Positions 29,212 to 40,137 are shown, counted from the stretch's first letter. The stretch is DNA of 63,203 bases from an uncultured Gammaproteobacteria bacterium (GCA_947259175.1 CAMYKW010000010.1:1-63203), one strand, 5' to 3'. Notes: generated by a model not told the origin, from the sequence alone. Numbers and translations: made by a program.

Positions 29212-32200
29212 CTAGCCACTCAGTTGGTTGGCCAACTCCTGCGCTTGGGTGCGTTGCGTGGGATTACCTTGTTTCAGCACTTCATCAATAATGCTGCGCG
29301 CACCATCTTTATCACCCATGTCGATGTACGCGCGGGCAAGATCCAGTTTCGTCGCAGCTTCGTCCCATTGTTCTGCATCCGCGGCGCCCGTTTCCACGCC
29401 GTCCATATTGCTCACCGTCGCCGCGAGTTCCTCGAGATTCGTTGTTATGTCTCCAGACGTGGCGTCTGCCGCGGCCGCTTGTGCTTCAACGCCGGCGACC
29501 GGGATCTCATCGAGATCCGCCGAAGTTGCGAACTTGGCCGGTTGTGACGGCGCCGCCGGTTCAGGGGCGAACTCAACCGCAGATGCCGACGCCACATTCT
29601 TGTTTCCCGGCAGGGGCATGACTTTCGCCACTCGCTGCTCTGGCGCATCATCGCTATCGGCGCCGGGCGCGGTTGGCGGGACATCGAAGTCCAGGCCTGC
29701 CGCCACGTCTTCTTCCAGCGCTTCCGGTTCCGCGTGGTCCTGGATCTCGGCCTCCAGTTCTTCAAAATCCAGTTCAAAATCTACGTCGTCGAGTTCGTCT
29801 GCGGCCGGTTCCTCTACCGTTCCCGCCGGCGCCGCTTGTGCGGGTTCGGCCGCGAGGTCCTCGCCCATCGCCGCCGCCGGCGCTTCACCGCCAGCGGAAA
29901 TATCCTCATCCGGCGCGGGCTGCGCACCGCCCTCGCCTCGGAGTGTGTCCAACTCAGTCTCGAGATTCGAACCGCCCTCCGGCTGCGGAAACGGCTGCAG
30001 CGAGCTGTCCAAGACCATCTCAGGACTCATGTCACCGGGAACAGCCTGTTGTTCGGCGCCTTGCTCTTCACCACCGCCACCGCCCGCGGCAGCGACCGCC
30101 GCCGGCAGTTCCTGGCTGAACAACGGATTATGCGGATTCATAGCGCGGCCCATGGCGACCACCTGTTGCCAGATCACCGGGTCGCCTTGATCACCCGCCG
30201 GATACAGCTCTTCGGCCAGCGTCTCGAACGCCTTGAGATCGTTCCGCTGCTGATAGATTTCCAACAGTTTCAACTTGAGTTCGTGGCGAGCGGAATCCTT
30301 CTTGATGGCCTCTTTGAGTACCTCTTCCGCCTGCTCATCGCGGCCGTAGGCGAGATAAACTTCCGACTCGGCGAGGGGATCGACTTCGTCAGCCTGTACC
30401 GTACCCATACCGGCCATACCAAAATCACTTAAGAATGACGTATCCGTAGCCGCTGTCGCGCGCGTGGTGTCGGTGGTGTCGGTTTGTCCGTCCAACACGC
30501 TTCCGGTCAGAATGCTCTCCTCAAATTCGGCGATCGAGCGTCGGCGGCGGATCATTTGCAAAAGGCCCACCAACAACGCCACCGCGGCAACGCCCAGTCC
30601 CACCAAGTACTGCCAACTTGAGAACAGGCTGTCGAGGATGTCCTGCCACCAGGGAACGGACTTCTTCGGCTTGGTCGCCACCCGCGTGGGCTTCTTAGGT
30701 TTTGGTTTGGCTGCCGGCTGCTGCGCCGCCACCTTGGGCGCCGCCGCTGCCGCGGCTTCGGGCTTGACCTCCGCTTGGACCGCTTGTTTTGCTTCCGGCT
30801 TCACTTCCGCCTTGGTGATTTCTTGCGCCGCCGCCGGTTTATCCGCTGGCGTCGCCGGCGCGGGTGGCGCCGGTTGTGCAGCGGGGGTTTGCGGCTCCGC
30901 CGCCGCCTGTTGCTGCATCTGCGCCATCTGCTCGCTCTGTAACTCGATCAGGCGATTGGTCTTCTCCACTTGACCCTCGAGCATTGCCACGCGCTCGCGC
31001 AACTCTTTGTTCTCCAACTCCCGTGACGTAAGCGTTTCCTCCAACAGCTGTATCTGTTCACGCAGCGCCTGGGCCTCGGCATCAGCTGTGCCGCCGTCAG
31101 CGGCCTGCCCCGCCGCCTCCTTGGCCTCGTCGAGATTGGCCCGCACGATACGCAGCACGTCCGTTTCCGCCGTCTCGGCTTGCGCGGCTTCCGCCTCCTC
31201 TTGCGCCGGGCTTTCATCCGCAGCGGCTTCGGCTTCCTGGGTATCCACCTGCGGTGCGGCCTCCGCCGGCTCGGCCGCGGTATCCTCCGCAGCCGCGGTA
31301 TCCACCGGTTGCGGCGGGGCCTCGGCCGTCGCCGCCGGGACCATCGCAACCTGACTCGCTGCGGCGATCTCCAGCTTGTACGACTGCCACTCTTCCAGAT
31401 GGGCGGTGTATACGCTGCTCGCTTCGTCCTCGGTGATCTCCGCAACGGTATCGATATCTTCCAGCTTCAAGATCTCTCCGACTTTAAGCCGGTTGATGTT
31501 GAAGTCGACGAACGCATTAGGATTCTCGCGCAGCAGCGCGATCATTATTTGAAAGATATTGGTCTGCGCGTCCCCGACATCCAGCTTCGACGCGATAGCC
31601 CACAGCGTGTCGCCCTCTTGTGTGGGACCATATTCTCCGCTGCGAACACCCGATACCGGCGGCGCCACATCCGTCGTCGCCTCGGCGGCGGCCGGAACCA
31701 CAGGCGTCGGCACCGCAGGCGCCGGGGCCTTGTCAGCGGGTTTGGGCGCTTCCGGTGCCGTTTCTGCGACCGTCCGCGGGCTGCTCACCGAAGCGGGTAT
31801 ATCCAGGGCGTACGTTGGCGGGTCGAGCAACGCAGTATATTCCCTGATCAATTCGCCACCCGCCCATTCAACGGTTACCAGCAGATGCAAAAACGGCTCC
31901 CTGGCCGCCTGTTCGGTGGTTATCTTGATAAAAGGCTGGGGAGCATCCGTGGCGATATCAAACTTCAGAGCGCCGAGAAACTCGGGACGGTCCACGTTCG
32001 CTCGAACGAAGTCTTCCCGCGACGAGAGCCGCGCCCTCAAGGTTTCGAGTTCGGCATCCTGCACCGAAGTCAACTCAATTTCCGCCACCAGGGGCTCATC
32101 CAGGGCGGATTTCACCCGCAGCTTGCCCAGTCCCAGCGCAACGGCATCGCCAAACGCCAGCAAGCTCGACGCGGCAAGCGCGACGCTGCATAGTCCCCGT

Positions 32201-32229
32201 AGCGGTCTGTGGTTAGTTCGTGTCAGCAT
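29212..32229 (-). CDS. fimV: FimV/HubP-like polar peptidoglycan-binding protein
   Basis: 1005 residues from ATG 32229; ATG 32238 three codons upstream is an alternative. Order: signal peptide (SVALAASSLLAFGDAVALGL), FimV N-terminal domain (GKLRVKSALDEPLVAEIELT), periplasmic LysM near residues 210-270 (YGPTQEGDTLWAIASKLD), a long Ala/Glu/Pro-rich and coiled-coil segment (LREQIQLLEETLTSRELENK), a transmembrane helix (YLVGLGVAAVALLVGLL) near 555, then an acidic cytoplasmic tail with TPR-like parts ending in the FimV C-terminal domain KLDLARAYIDMGDKDGARSI. Such proteins organise the cell pole and type IV pilus motility. No pilus gene is in the window. Confidence 0.93.
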   Translation of the reverse strand: MLTRTNHRPLRGLCSVALAASSLLAFGDAVALGLGKLRVKSALDEPLVAEIELTSVQDAELETLRARLSSREDFVRANVDRPEFLGALKFDIATDAPQPFIKITTEQAAREPFLHLLVTVEWAGGELIREYTALLDPPTYALDIPASVSSPRTVAETAPEAPKPADKAPAPAVPTPVVPAAAEATTDVAPPVSGVRSGEYGPTQEGDTLWAIASKLDVGDAQTNIFQIMIALLRENPNAFVDFNINRLKVGEILKLEDIDTVAEITEDEASSVYTAHLEEWQSYKLEIAAASQVAMVPAATAEAPPQPVDTAAAEDTAAEPAEAAPQVDTQEAEAAADESPAQEEAEAAQAETAETDVLRIVRANLDEAKEAAGQAADGGTADAEAQALREQIQLLEETLTSRELENKELRERVAMLEGQVEKTNRLIELQSEQMAQMQQQAAAEPQTPAAQPAPPAPATPADKPAAAQEITKAEVKPEAKQAVQAEVKPEAAAAAAPKVAAQQPAAKPKPKKPTRVATKPKKSVPWWQDILDSLFSSWQYLVGLGVAAVALLVGLLQMIRRRRSIAEFEESILTGSVLDGQTDTTDTTRATAATDTSFLSDFGMAGMGTVQADEVDPLAESEVYLAYGRDEQAEEVLKEAIKKDSARHELKLKLLEIYQQRNDLKAFETLAEELYPAGDQGDPVIWQQVVAMGRAMNPHNPLFSQELPAAVAAAGGGGGEEQGAEQQAVPGDMSPEMVLDSSLQPFPQPEGGSNLETELDTLRGEGGAQPAPDEDISAGGEAPAAAMGEDLAAEPAQAAPAGTVEEPAADELDDVDFELDFEELEAEIQDHAEPEALEEDVAAGLDFDVPPTAPGADSDDAPEQRVAKVMPLPGNKNVASASAVEFAPEPAAPSQPAKFATSADLDEIPVAGVEAQAAAADATSGDITTNLEELAATVSNMDGVETGAADAEQWDEAATKLDLARAYIDMGDKDGARSIIDEVLKQGNPTQRTQAQELANQLSG

Positions 32230-32429
32230 AGCGAGCATCTCACGCAAGAAAATGCATATAAGCAACTGTTATTATTGCACTAGTTGTTGAAACCTTGTCG
32301 TTAACCATGAGTTCATCCTGGAATCTCGGGTGTGCATCAGCGCGCCGGCAAGGTTGGTCACAGTAAGAAAAGCGCCTTTTTCACTGGTAGTTAGCTTAGT
32401 ATATTAGCAATGCTCTTGATGATTGTTAA

Positions 32430-33464
32430 CTAACTCTTAGACGATAAATGAGCTTTTATCAAATGTTCACCTATCTGTACACTGTTCAAAGCCGCGCCCT
32501 TGCGCACGTTGTCCGCCACGATCCATAAATCCAAGCCCCGCGAGCAGGAAATATCCTCGCGAATTCGACCCACGAAAACCGCATCATGATGCGCGCCGTC
32601 GGTCACCGCCGTGGGGTAACCACCGTCCTTGCGTTCATCGATCACTTTCACGCCCGGCGCCTGCTGTAACAGGTCGCGGGCCTGCCGCGCTGTGATCTTG
32701 TCAACGGTTTCGATGTGCACCGCTTCCGAGTGACCGTAGAACACCGGCACCCGCGCCGTGGTCGGATTTACCCGTATATCAGGATCCGCGAGAATTTTTT
32801 GTGTCTCCCAAACCATTTTCATCTCTTCTTTGGTGTAGCCGTTATCTTGGAAAACATCAATGTGAGGTAATACATTAAAAGCGATTTGTTTCGGGTAGAC
32901 CTTCGGCTCGATTTTCCGACCATTCAGGAGCGCTGCTGTCTGGCTCGCCAATTCTTCCATCGCGGGCTTACCGGTACCAGAGACCGCCTGGTATGTGCAT
33001 ACGTTGATGCGCTCGATTCCAACTGCATCGTAGATCGGCTTGAGGGCGACTACCATTTGAATGGTGGAACAATTCGGATTGGCAATGATGCCGCGGTTGC
33101 GATGTTCAGCTATCGCTTCCGGATTGACTTCCGTCACCACCAGGGGAATGTCGTCGTCGTAACGGAACTGAGAAGTGTTATCGATGACAATGCACCCCGT
33201 CTCTACCGCAATGGGAGCGAATTTCGCGGAAACCGATGCGCCCGCCGAAAATAATCCGATATCAACACCGCTGAAATCGAATTCCGCCAGATTGCCGACT
33301 TTGTGTTCACGTCCGGCGAACATGATCGACGAGCCCTCCGAGCGGCTACTCGCTAATGGGAAAATGTCCGCGAGCGGAAAGTTTCGTTGCTCCAGGATTT
33401 CCAACATTGCTTCTCCGACGGCGCCGGTGGCGCCGACCACTGCCACATTGTATCGCTTTGCCAT
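32430..33464 (-). CDS. asd: Aspartate-semialdehyde dehydrogenase
   Basis: 344 residues. It reduces aspartyl phosphate to the semialdehyde used for Lys, Met, Thr and diaminopimelate. The NADP loop is AVVGATGAVGEAMLEILEQR and the active-site Cys is in ANPNCSTIQMVVALKPI near residue 130; a catalytic His lies in VFYGHSEAVHIET. The length fits the shorter non-enteric class. It lies between leuB (26 bases) and fimV (200 bases), the Pseudomonas arrangement. Confidence 0.96.
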   Translation of the reverse strand: MAKRYNVAVVGATGAVGEAMLEILEQRNFPLADIFPLASSRSEGSSIMFAGREHKVGNLAEFDFSGVDIGLFSAGASVSAKFAPIAVETGCIVIDNTSQFRYDDDIPLVVTEVNPEAIAEHRNRGIIANPNCSTIQMVVALKPIYDAVGIERINVCTYQAVSGTGKPAMEELASQTAALLNGRKIEPKVYPKQIAFNVLPHIDVFQDNGYTKEEMKMVWETQKILADPDIRVNPTTARVPVFYGHSEAVHIETVDKITARQARDLLQQAPGVKVIDERKDGGYPTAVTDGAHHDAVFVGRIREDISCSRGLDLWIVADNVRKGAALNSVQIGEHLIKAHLSSKS

Positions 33465-33490
33465 CTTTCCCTTTCCTAATCGCTGCTTGC

Positions 33491-34585
33491 TTAAGATCCA
33501 CCGGACAGATCGCGCAACGCGGACACCACTGCATCACCCATCTGCGCGGTGCTCACCGACCGCCCCCCCGCGTTGACGAGATCGGCGGTACGCAACCCGC
33601 TGTCCAACACTCGCTCCACGGCGGTTTCCACCAGCCCTGCGAGGCGTTCCTCGTCCAGGGAGTAGCGGAGCATCATCGCCACCGACAGCAGCGTGGCCAG
33701 AGGATTGGCGACCCCCTGACCCGCGATATCCGGGGCCGAACCATGAATCGGCTCATACATACCCTTACCGTCCGCCGCCAGCGAGGCGGACGGTAGCATC
33801 CCGATGGAACCGGTCAACATGGCCGCAATATCCGAAAGAATATCGCCGAACATGTTGGTGGTGACGATCACGTCAAACTGCTTGGGTCGGCACACCAACT
33901 GCATGGCCGCGTTGTCCACGTACAGATGAGTCAACTCGACGTCCGAGTACTCCTTTGCGGTCGACGTCGCCACTTCGCGCCACAGTTCCGTAGCTTCCAG
34001 AACATTTGCCTTGTCCACGGAGCAAACGCGCCGATTTCGCTTGCGCGCAACATCGAACGCCACGCGCACAATTCTTTCGATTTCCGATTCGCGATAAACC
34101 AGGGTGTTATATCCCTCCCGTTCCCCGTTGTCCGCGGTGCGCACTCCCCGTGGCTGGCCAAAGTAGATTCCACCCGTCAGCTCACGCACGATCATAATGT
34201 CGAGTCCCGATACGAGTTCCGTCTTCAAACTGGACGCATCGGCAAGCTGCGAGTAAGTCACCGCCGGTCGCAAATTGGCGAACAATTGCAGTTCGGCGCG
34301 CAATGCCAGGAGTCCACGTTCCGGGCGCGACTCGTAAGGCAGCGCTTCCCACTTGGGACCGCCGACGGCGCCGAGCAACACCGCATCGGCGCCACGGGCC
34401 GCCTCCAGGGTCGCGTCCGGCAACGGCACGCCGTGCTGATCGTAGGCGCTGCCCCCGACCGAGCCCTGCTCGATACGCAAAGACAACCCAAAATCGTTCC
34501 CCAGGCACTCGAGCAATTTCATCGCTTCCGCGGTGACCTCGGGTCCAATGCCGTCACCCGGCAAACACAATATGGTCTTAGCCAT
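33491..34585 (-). CDS. leuB: 3-isopropylmalate dehydrogenase
   Basis: 364 residues, ATG 34585. Oxidative decarboxylation in leucine synthesis. Seen: the N-terminal [18 protein letters not shown], substrate-binding [17 protein letters not shown], the family signature [20 protein letters not shown] and the NAD site [18 protein letters not shown]. It lies downstream of leuD in leuC-leuD-leuB. Confidence 0.97.
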   Translation of the reverse strand: MAKTILCLPGDGIGPEVTAEAMKLLECLGNDFGLSLRIEQGSVGGSAYDQHGVPLPDATLEAARGADAVLLGAVGGPKWEALPYESRPERGLLALRAELQLFANLRPAVTYSQLADASSLKTELVSGLDIMIVRELTGGIYFGQPRGVRTADNGEREGYNTLVYRESEIERIVRVAFDVARKRNRRVCSVDKANVLEATELWREVATSTAKEYSDVELTHLYVDNAAMQLVCRPKQFDVIVTTNMFGDILSDIAAMLTGSIGMLPSASLAADGKGMYEPIHGSAPDIAGQGVANPLATLLSVAMMLRYSLDEERLAGLVETAVERVLDSGLRTADLVNAGGRSVSTAQMGDAVVSALRDLSGGS

Positions 34586-34662
34586 TTCCAGAATCCGTCA
34601 ATTTTGAATGGGCCGGGGATTGTTCTTCCCGGCCGGTGAAAGAAACTCGCGGAACTGTGCGC

Positions 34663-35313
34663 CTATGCGTCGAAGCCCAAAAACAACCAGGGGGCCTGTT
34701 CGCGGCGCCTGGTTTCATAAGCGCGGATGTCGTCGGCGTGCTGCAAGGTCAGCTCTATATCGTCGAGACCATTCAGCAAACGATGTTTTCGCGCCGGGTC
34801 GATTTCGAAAGACAGGGTTTCACCGTCGGGCGTGGTCACCGTCTGCGCTTGAAGATCGACGCTCAACCGGTAACCCGGTGTGGACTCGACCCGCGCAAAC
34901 AATTTTTCCACCGCCGCCGATGGCAGCACCACCGGCAGCAGCCCGTTTTTCAGGCAATTGTTGTAGAAAATATCGGCAAAACTCGGGGCGATCAAGACCC
35001 GAAAACCATAATCCAGGAACGCCCAGGGCGCATGTTCCCGTGATGACCCGCAACCAAAATTCTCGCGCGCCAGAAGAATCCGGGCATCGCGATACCGTTC
35101 CTGGTTGAGCACGAAGTCGGGATTGACGCGCCGTTTCGTATGGTCCTGCCCCGGTTCGCCTGGATCCAGATAGCGCCAGTCATCAAACAGATTCGGTCCG
35201 AAGCCGGTACGCTTGATCGACTTCAGATACTGTTTGGCGATGATTGCATCGGTGTCTACATTGGCGCGATTCATCGGCGCCACCAATCCGCTAAATTCGG
35301 TAAATCTTTCCAT
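34663..35313 (-). CDS. leuD: 3-isopropylmalate dehydratase small subunit
   Basis: 216 residues from ATG 35313, two bases after the leuC stop; a TTG at 35319 overlaps leuC and is less likely. The swivel domain of isopropylmalate isomerase: [20 protein letters not shown], the conserved [18 protein letters not shown]-like loop (here [20 protein letters not shown]) that binds substrate, and [17 protein letters not shown]. It works as a complex with LeuC. Confidence 0.97.
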   Translation of the reverse strand: MERFTEFSGLVAPMNRANVDTDAIIAKQYLKSIKRTGFGPNLFDDWRYLDPGEPGQDHTKRRVNPDFVLNQERYRDARILLARENFGCGSSREHAPWAFLDYGFRVLIAPSFADIFYNNCLKNGLLPVVLPSAAVEKLFARVESTPGYRLSVDLQAQTVTTPDGETLSFEIDPARKHRLLNGLDDIELTLQHADDIRAYETRRREQAPWLFLGFDA

Positions 35314-35315
35314 GC

Positions 35316-36716
35316 TCAAAAATCACGTATGTCGACAAAATGCCCGGACACCGCCGCCGCAGCCGCCATCGCCGGCGATACCAGGTGGGTGCGGCCGCCG
35401 CGGCCCTGGCGACCTTCGAAGTTTCGGTTCGAGGTCGAGGCGCAACGCTCGCCCGGTTCCAACCGATCGGCATTCATTGCCAGACACATCGAGCACCCCG
35501 GCTCGCGCCACTCGAAACCAGCGTCCTTGAATACGCGGTCGAGACCTTCCTGCTCGGCCTGCTGTTTGACCAATCCGGACCCCGGCACCACCATCGCCAG
35601 ATTGATGTTGGGCGCCACCTTGCGTCCGCGAGCGACGCGCGCGGCATCACGCAGATCTTCAATACGCCCATTGGTACACGAACCGATAAACACTTTATCC
35701 AAGCGGATGTCTTCGATTGCGGTGCCTGACTTGAGATCCATATATTCCAAGGCCCGGGCGCGCCCCTCCCGCTTTGCCGAGTCGGCGGTGTCCGGATCCG
35801 GCACGCGGCCGCTGATTGGCACCACCATTTCCGGTGACGTGCCCCACGTGACCTGCGGTTCGACGGCGCCCGCATCCAAGGCGATCTCGCGATCGAACAC
35901 AGCGTCCGGGTCGCTATGCAGGTCTCGCCAGGTCTGGCACGCACGCGTCCATATCTCTCCCCGCGGCGCGTAGGGACGGCCCGAGACGTAATCCAGGGTC
36001 TTGTCGTCGCACGCGACGATGCCGGCACGCGCCCCCGCTTCTATCGTCATGTTGCACACCGTCATGCGCCCTTCAACGGAAAGCTCTTGAATCGCCGACC
36101 CGGCGTATTCGATTGCGTAACCGGTGCCCCCGGCGGTACCGATGTGCCCGATGATCGCCAGTATGATGTCCTTGGCGGTGACACCGGGCGTCAACTTGCC
36201 GTCGACCACAATGCGCATGTTGGCGGACTTCTTCTGGGTCAAACACTGGGTGGCGAGCACGTGCTCGACCTCCGAGGTTCCGATTCCAAACGCCAAAGTG
36301 GCAAGCGCACCATGGGTAGAGGTGTGCGAATCGCCGCAAACAACGGTCATTCCGGGCAAGGTTGCGCCCTGCTCCGGCCCGATTATATGAACAATTCCTT
36401 GGCGTATATCGTCAATCTCAAACTTCAAGATACCGAACTCCCGCGTATTATCATCCAGCGTATCGACTTGCAGTTTGGATACCGGATCGCTGATCGGCTC
36501 GTCGCGGTGTGTGGTCGGTATGTTGTGATCCGGGACCGCGAGATTGGCGTTCGGCCGCCACGGACGGCGGCCCATCAGCCGTAGACCCTCAAACGCCTGA
36601 GGCGACGTTACCTCATGCACCAGATGACAATCAACGTACAACAAACACGTGCCGTCATCGTCCTGACGCACGACGTGCGCATCCCACAGCTTGTCATATA
36701 AGGTCTTTCCGGCCAT
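35316..36716 (-). CDS. leuC: 3-isopropylmalate dehydratase large subunit
   Basis: 466 residues from ATG 36716 ([16 protein letters not shown]), the same length as E. coli LeuC; GTG 36725 is in frame three codons upstream. It carries the 4Fe-4S cluster: Cys in [20 protein letters not shown] and two Cys in [40 protein letters not shown] is the aconitase signature. It starts the leuCDB operon and is divergent from an unknown gene at 36807. Confidence 0.97.
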   Translation of the reverse strand: MAGKTLYDKLWDAHVVRQDDDGTCLLYVDCHLVHEVTSPQAFEGLRLMGRRPWRPNANLAVPDHNIPTTHRDEPISDPVSKLQVDTLDDNTREFGILKFEIDDIRQGIVHIIGPEQGATLPGMTVVCGDSHTSTHGALATLAFGIGTSEVEHVLATQCLTQKKSANMRIVVDGKLTPGVTAKDIILAIIGHIGTAGGTGYAIEYAGSAIQELSVEGRMTVCNMTIEAGARAGIVACDDKTLDYVSGRPYAPRGEIWTRACQTWRDLHSDPDAVFDREIALDAGAVEPQVTWGTSPEMVVPISGRVPDPDTADSAKREGRARALEYMDLKSGTAIEDIRLDKVFIGSCTNGRIEDLRDAARVARGRKVAPNINLAMVVPGSGLVKQQAEQEGLDRVFKDAGFEWREPGCSMCLAMNADRLEPGERCASTSNRNFEGRQGRGGRTHLVSPAMAAAAAVSGHFVDIRDF

Positions 36717-36806
36717 AGTGGTCACATCTAATTCAATGATAAAGTTTGTGCTGTCGAATCAGGCAACAAAGATATTACCACGAGTAATTCGTGATTTCGT
36801 AAGGCA

Positions 36807-37232
36807 ATGCAAAACAGCAGTATCGTACGCTCCGATGGGCCACTGACGTTCCGAGATCTCATCCGCCACCTCGCGGATGAGATCGGTCGCCATCAGATAC
36901 CGGTGCGCACTCGGGCGACCGACATTCATGAGTTTATCGGACCGGATTCAATTCACCACGAGTTGGTGAACGAACTGGTTCGCGCCATCTACAAGGCCAA
37001 TCGCTGCGGTCACCTGGACGCCCCGGTGCACGCCGCCGGCACCTTCAATGCCCTGGGCAATCTGCGGGCGCGGTTGAGCCAGTCCAACCGTGCCGATGTC
37101 GATCAAATCAACCTCATCGACGACATCGGATGGACCGTGCGGGAACTGCTCGACGACGGCGCCGGCCTTGCCGGGCACATTGACCACCCTGCAGCACCGG
37201 CAACCATCCTCCCGTTACGCCGCACCCGATAG
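36807..37232 (+). CDS. Hypothetical protein, 141 residues
   Basis: ATG 36807, TAG end. Third-position GC and codon choice look like the neighbouring genes, which supports coding. The product is hydrophilic with a helical middle (HHELVNELVRAIYKANRCGH, NALGNLRARLSQSNRADVDQ) and a Pro-rich end (HPAAPATILPLRRTR). No signal peptide, helix or known motif. It lies divergent from leuC with 90 bases between and faces an MFS gene. A 30-base inverted repeat lies in its first 30 codons (36855-36884). I do not recognise it. Confidence 0.5.
   Translation: MQNSSIVRSDGPLTFRDLIRHLADEIGRHQIPVRTRATDIHEFIGPDSIHHELVNELVRAIYKANRCGHLDAPVHAAGTFNALGNLRARLSQSNRADVDQINLIDDIGWTVRELLDDGAGLAGHIDHPAAPATILPLRRTR
36855..36884. 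repeat. Perfect 12-base inverted repeat with 6-base loop
   Basis: GATCTCATCCGC (36855-36866), loop CACCTC, GCGGATGAGATC (36873-36884). It lies early in the unknown 141-residue gene and encodes RDLIRHLADEI there. A stable hairpin or dyad binding site could form near the 5' end of that mRNA. Confidence 0.8.
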
Positions 37233-37381
37233 CATACCAGCGGCATGGGCGGCGGGAATTTGTCTTCGGTTCGGCCTCGTCAAATCACAGCGCTTCAATC
37301 GCGGTTAAACACCGTTTCGACAGACGTCAGACTTTACCAAATCCATACGCCGTTATCCGCAATCCTGGTAAGAAATGCGGC

Positions 37382-38527
37382 TTAAACCCGCGCAGCTGCA
37401 AACACCGGCCGGATCCAGATCCAAACCAGCGCTGCGCCGACCAGCGCCAGCGCACTGGCGATCGCGAAGGTGGCGACGGGCCCCAGATGCTCCCAGGTAT
37501 ATCCGCTGTAAAAACTGCCCAGCGCGCCGCCGACGCCGAAACTCATACTGCTGTACAAGGCCTGACCACGATGCTGATGGGCGCCTTGAAAGACTCGATG
37601 AATCAGTTGCATCGCGGTGGCGTGGTAGGCGCCAAACGTCACCGCGTGCAGGGCCTGAGCGATCACCATCAGCGTCAGGTAACGGGGAAACAGGGCGACC
37701 ATTGCCCAGCGTAATGCGGTGACCAGGAACGTGGCGGCCAACACCGCGGGCAGCGACACGCGCCGAAATATTCGATGCATGACCAGAAAGATTCCGATTT
37801 CGCAAATGACCCCGAATGCCCACAGTGCGCCGATCACCGTTTTACTGTAGTGATGGCCGTCGAGGTAGATCGAAAAAAAGGTGTAAAACGGCGCGTGGCT
37901 GGCCTGCATGAGGAAACAGGCGAACAAGAACGCGACCACCTCGGGCCGGCGAAACACGCCCAGCAGCCTGCCTTGTGCGTTGGGCCCGGTCCCCGGTCCT
38001 TCAGGAATGATCAGGCTCACCAGCCAGATGCCGGCAAAACATGACATCAATACCGGAAGAATCACCGCCGGGCCGTAGCGGTCCAGCAACGGCCCCACCC
38101 CCAGCACCAGGACTATGAATCCCACCGAACCCCAGAGACGAATCTTGCCGTAGCGGTCGGCGCGATCACCAAGATGCTTCATGGTGGTGGCCTCCAACTG
38201 CGGCAGCGAGGCGTTCCAGAAGAAGCTGAATCCGACCATCAACAACGCCATGCCCCAGAAGCTGTCGATCCAGAAAACCACCGCATAGATAAGCATTGCA
38301 AGCAGCGTGGCGATGCGCACCACGGGCATGCAGCGTCCGGACCGGTCGGCGAGCCAACCCCATACATTGGGGGCGATGATCTTGGTGGCCAGAAGCAACG
38401 CCACCAATTGCCCGATCTCCAGGGCGCTGAAACCGAGATGCTGGAGATACAGGCTCCAGTAAGGGATGAGTACGCCGAGGGAGGCGAAGAAGAAGAAATA
38501 AAACCCGGACAGGCGCCAATATGGCAT
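37382..38527 (-). CDS. MFS transporter, HcaT/nucleoside-permease-like (MFS_1-like)
   Basis: 381 residues, ATG 38527, about twelve hydrophobic helices. The N-terminal YWRLSGFYFFFFASLGVLIP and LGFSALEIGQLVALLLATKI, WGWLADRSGR and LRHRADRYGKIRLWGSVGF-type loop (here HLGDRADRYGKIRLWGSVGF) are typical of the 3-phenylpropionate/HcaT-like group. The substrate is unknown. The mate gene aroC lies 95 bases upstream; the MFS-aroC pairing is seen in pseudomonads. Confidence 0.85.
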   Translation of the reverse strand: MPYWRLSGFYFFFFASLGVLIPYWSLYLQHLGFSALEIGQLVALLLATKIIAPNVWGWLADRSGRCMPVVRIATLLAMLIYAVVFWIDSFWGMALLMVGFSFFWNASLPQLEATTMKHLGDRADRYGKIRLWGSVGFIVLVLGVGPLLDRYGPAVILPVLMSCFAGIWLVSLIIPEGPGTGPNAQGRLLGVFRRPEVVAFLFACFLMQASHAPFYTFFSIYLDGHHYSKTVIGALWAFGVICEIGIFLVMHRIFRRVSLPAVLAATFLVTALRWAMVALFPRYLTLMVIAQALHAVTFGAYHATAMQLIHRVFQGAHQHRGQALYSSMSFGVGGALGSFYSGYTWEHLGPVATFAIASALALVGAALVWIWIRPVFAAARV

Positions 38528-38622
38528 GTAAAGACGGCGGTTAAAAATAAAAGTGAAAGCTTAGAATAAGCTTGTAACTGATTAATTTATTTTGATTATT
38601 TCCAGCTTTAGCAAATTGAACT

Positions 38623-39729
38623 TTAACTGTCCGCGACACCGGCTGGAATTACCGGCACCCTGGAGGCGACGTCCGCGTTTTGCGCGCGATGACGCAACAA
38701 ATGATCCATCAACACGAGCGCCAACATGGCCTCGGCAATCGGGGTTGCGCGGATGCCGACGCACGGATCGTGGCGACCCTTGGTGACCACCTCAACCGGA
38801 TTGCCGCGCCGGTCGATAGACCGTCCCGGCACCTGAATACTGGAGGTGGGCTTGAGTACCAGGCTGACCACGATGTCTTGACCGCTGGAGATGCCGCCCA
38901 GGACGCCCCCGGCGTTGTTGGTTATAAACCCCCGCGGGGTCATCTCGTCACGGTGCTCGGATCCACGTTGCTCGACACTGGCAAAACCGGCGCCGATCTC
39001 CACACCCTTGACCGCATTGATGCTCATCATGCCATGGGCGATGTCCGCATCCAGGCGGTCGAACACCGGCTCCCCCAAGCCCACCGGCACGCCGCTGGCC
39101 ACCACCCCGATGCGCGCTCCTACGGAATCCCCTTCGCGGCGCAGGGTCTCGATATAAGCTTCCATCTCCGGCACCTTGTCCGCATCGGGGCAGAAAAACG
39201 GATTGTTGCCGATCTGCTCGCGGTCAAAGCGGGCGATGCGAATCGGCCCCAACTGCGCGAGATAGCCCTGAATGGCGATGTTCGCCTTTGCCGCCAGGTA
39301 CTTCTTGGCGATCGCTCCGGCAGCCACGCGCATGGCGGTTTCACGGGCGGACGAGCGCCCACCGCCCAGGTAGTCGCGCACGCCGTATTTCTGCTCATAC
39401 ACGTAGTCCGCATGACCGGGCCGAAACGTGTCTTTGAGTTCGTTGTAATCCCGCGACCGCTGGTCCTGGTTCTTAATTAACAAGCCGATCGGCGTTCCGG
39501 TGGTCGCACCTTCGAACACCCCGGACACGATCTCCACCCGGTCGGCTTCCCGCCGTTGGGTGGTGTAGCGCGATTGCCCCGGTCGTCGCCGATCCAGGTC
39601 CCTTTGGACGTCTTCCTCGGACAGCGGCAGGCCCGGCGGGCAGCCATCGACGATACACCCCAACATGGGCCCATGACTTTCGCCGAAGGTGGTTACGCAG
39701 AATAATTTTCCGAAGCTGTTTCCAGGCAT
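38623..39729 (-). CDS. aroC: Chorismate synthase
   Basis: 368 residues, ATG 39729. It converts 5-enolpyruvylshikimate-3-phosphate to chorismate with reduced FMN. Signatures: [20 protein letters not shown] at the N-terminus, [40 protein letters not shown] and [16 protein letters not shown] with [20 protein letters not shown]. It is the last step of the shikimate pathway and feeds the trp genes elsewhere in the window. Confidence 0.97.
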   Translation of the reverse strand: MPGNSFGKLFCVTTFGESHGPMLGCIVDGCPPGLPLSEEDVQRDLDRRRPGQSRYTTQRREADRVEIVSGVFEGATTGTPIGLLIKNQDQRSRDYNELKDTFRPGHADYVYEQKYGVRDYLGGGRSSARETAMRVAAGAIAKKYLAAKANIAIQGYLAQLGPIRIARFDREQIGNNPFFCPDADKVPEMEAYIETLRREGDSVGARIGVVASGVPVGLGEPVFDRLDADIAHGMMSINAVKGVEIGAGFASVEQRGSEHRDEMTPRGFITNNAGGVLGGISSGQDIVVSLVLKPTSSIQVPGRSIDRRGNPVEVVTKGRHDPCVGIRATPIAEAMLALVLMDHLLRHRAQNADVASRVPVIPAGVADS

Positions 39730-39803
39730 GGCAAAATGTTAGCAGCAATGCCTTCTTGAAAGTAGCAAACGGCGGTGAGGCCATTGCCGCAGTTGAAGGC
39801 GGC

Positions 39804-40109
39804 TCACGCGATGCCCTGCCGGTGGGCTTGATTCAGCAGATCGAAAATCTGGTAAATGGGTATGACGCGGCGATACCTGCGCACCAGCCCCATGAACGGC
39901 AGATCCTCACCATCCGCAAACTGATGCGTGCCGCGATCGACCCGATCGTGCAATTGCCTCAGCTGATGACTGAGGGCACGAAAAGTTTGCACCAGATCGG
40001 CCATTTCGTCATCCATGTCCTCTTCGGCGCAGACCGCCAACTCGTCCATCTCAAAGATGGCCTGATCGGCAAGATCCAGGAATTCGGCAACGGTTGGCGG
40101 TGGCCGCAC
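39804..40109 (-). CDS. Hypothetical acidic helical protein downstream of mrp
   Basis: 101 residues from GTG 40109 (the frame extends to 40199 but then overlaps mrp). A GGCGG lies five to six bases before the GTG, a weak site. The product is acidic with long helices: VAEFLDLADQAIFEMDELAV, EEDMDDEMADLVQTFRALSH. No membrane segment or known motif. It starts 28 bases after mrp on the same strand, so is probably co-transcribed. No function can be assigned. Confidence 0.55.
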   Translation of the reverse strand: MRPPPTVAEFLDLADQAIFEMDELAVCAEEDMDDEMADLVQTFRALSHQLRQLHDRVDRGTHQFADGEDLPFMGLVRRYRRVIPIYQIFDLLNQAHRQGIA

Positions 40110-40137
40110 GGTATCCGCCCGTCTGTTTGAAAATAGT

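Noticed and set aside
31180-32193. 337-codon frame opposite fimV
   Set aside because: Shadow of the Ala/Glu/Pro-rich fimV sequence; no independent features.
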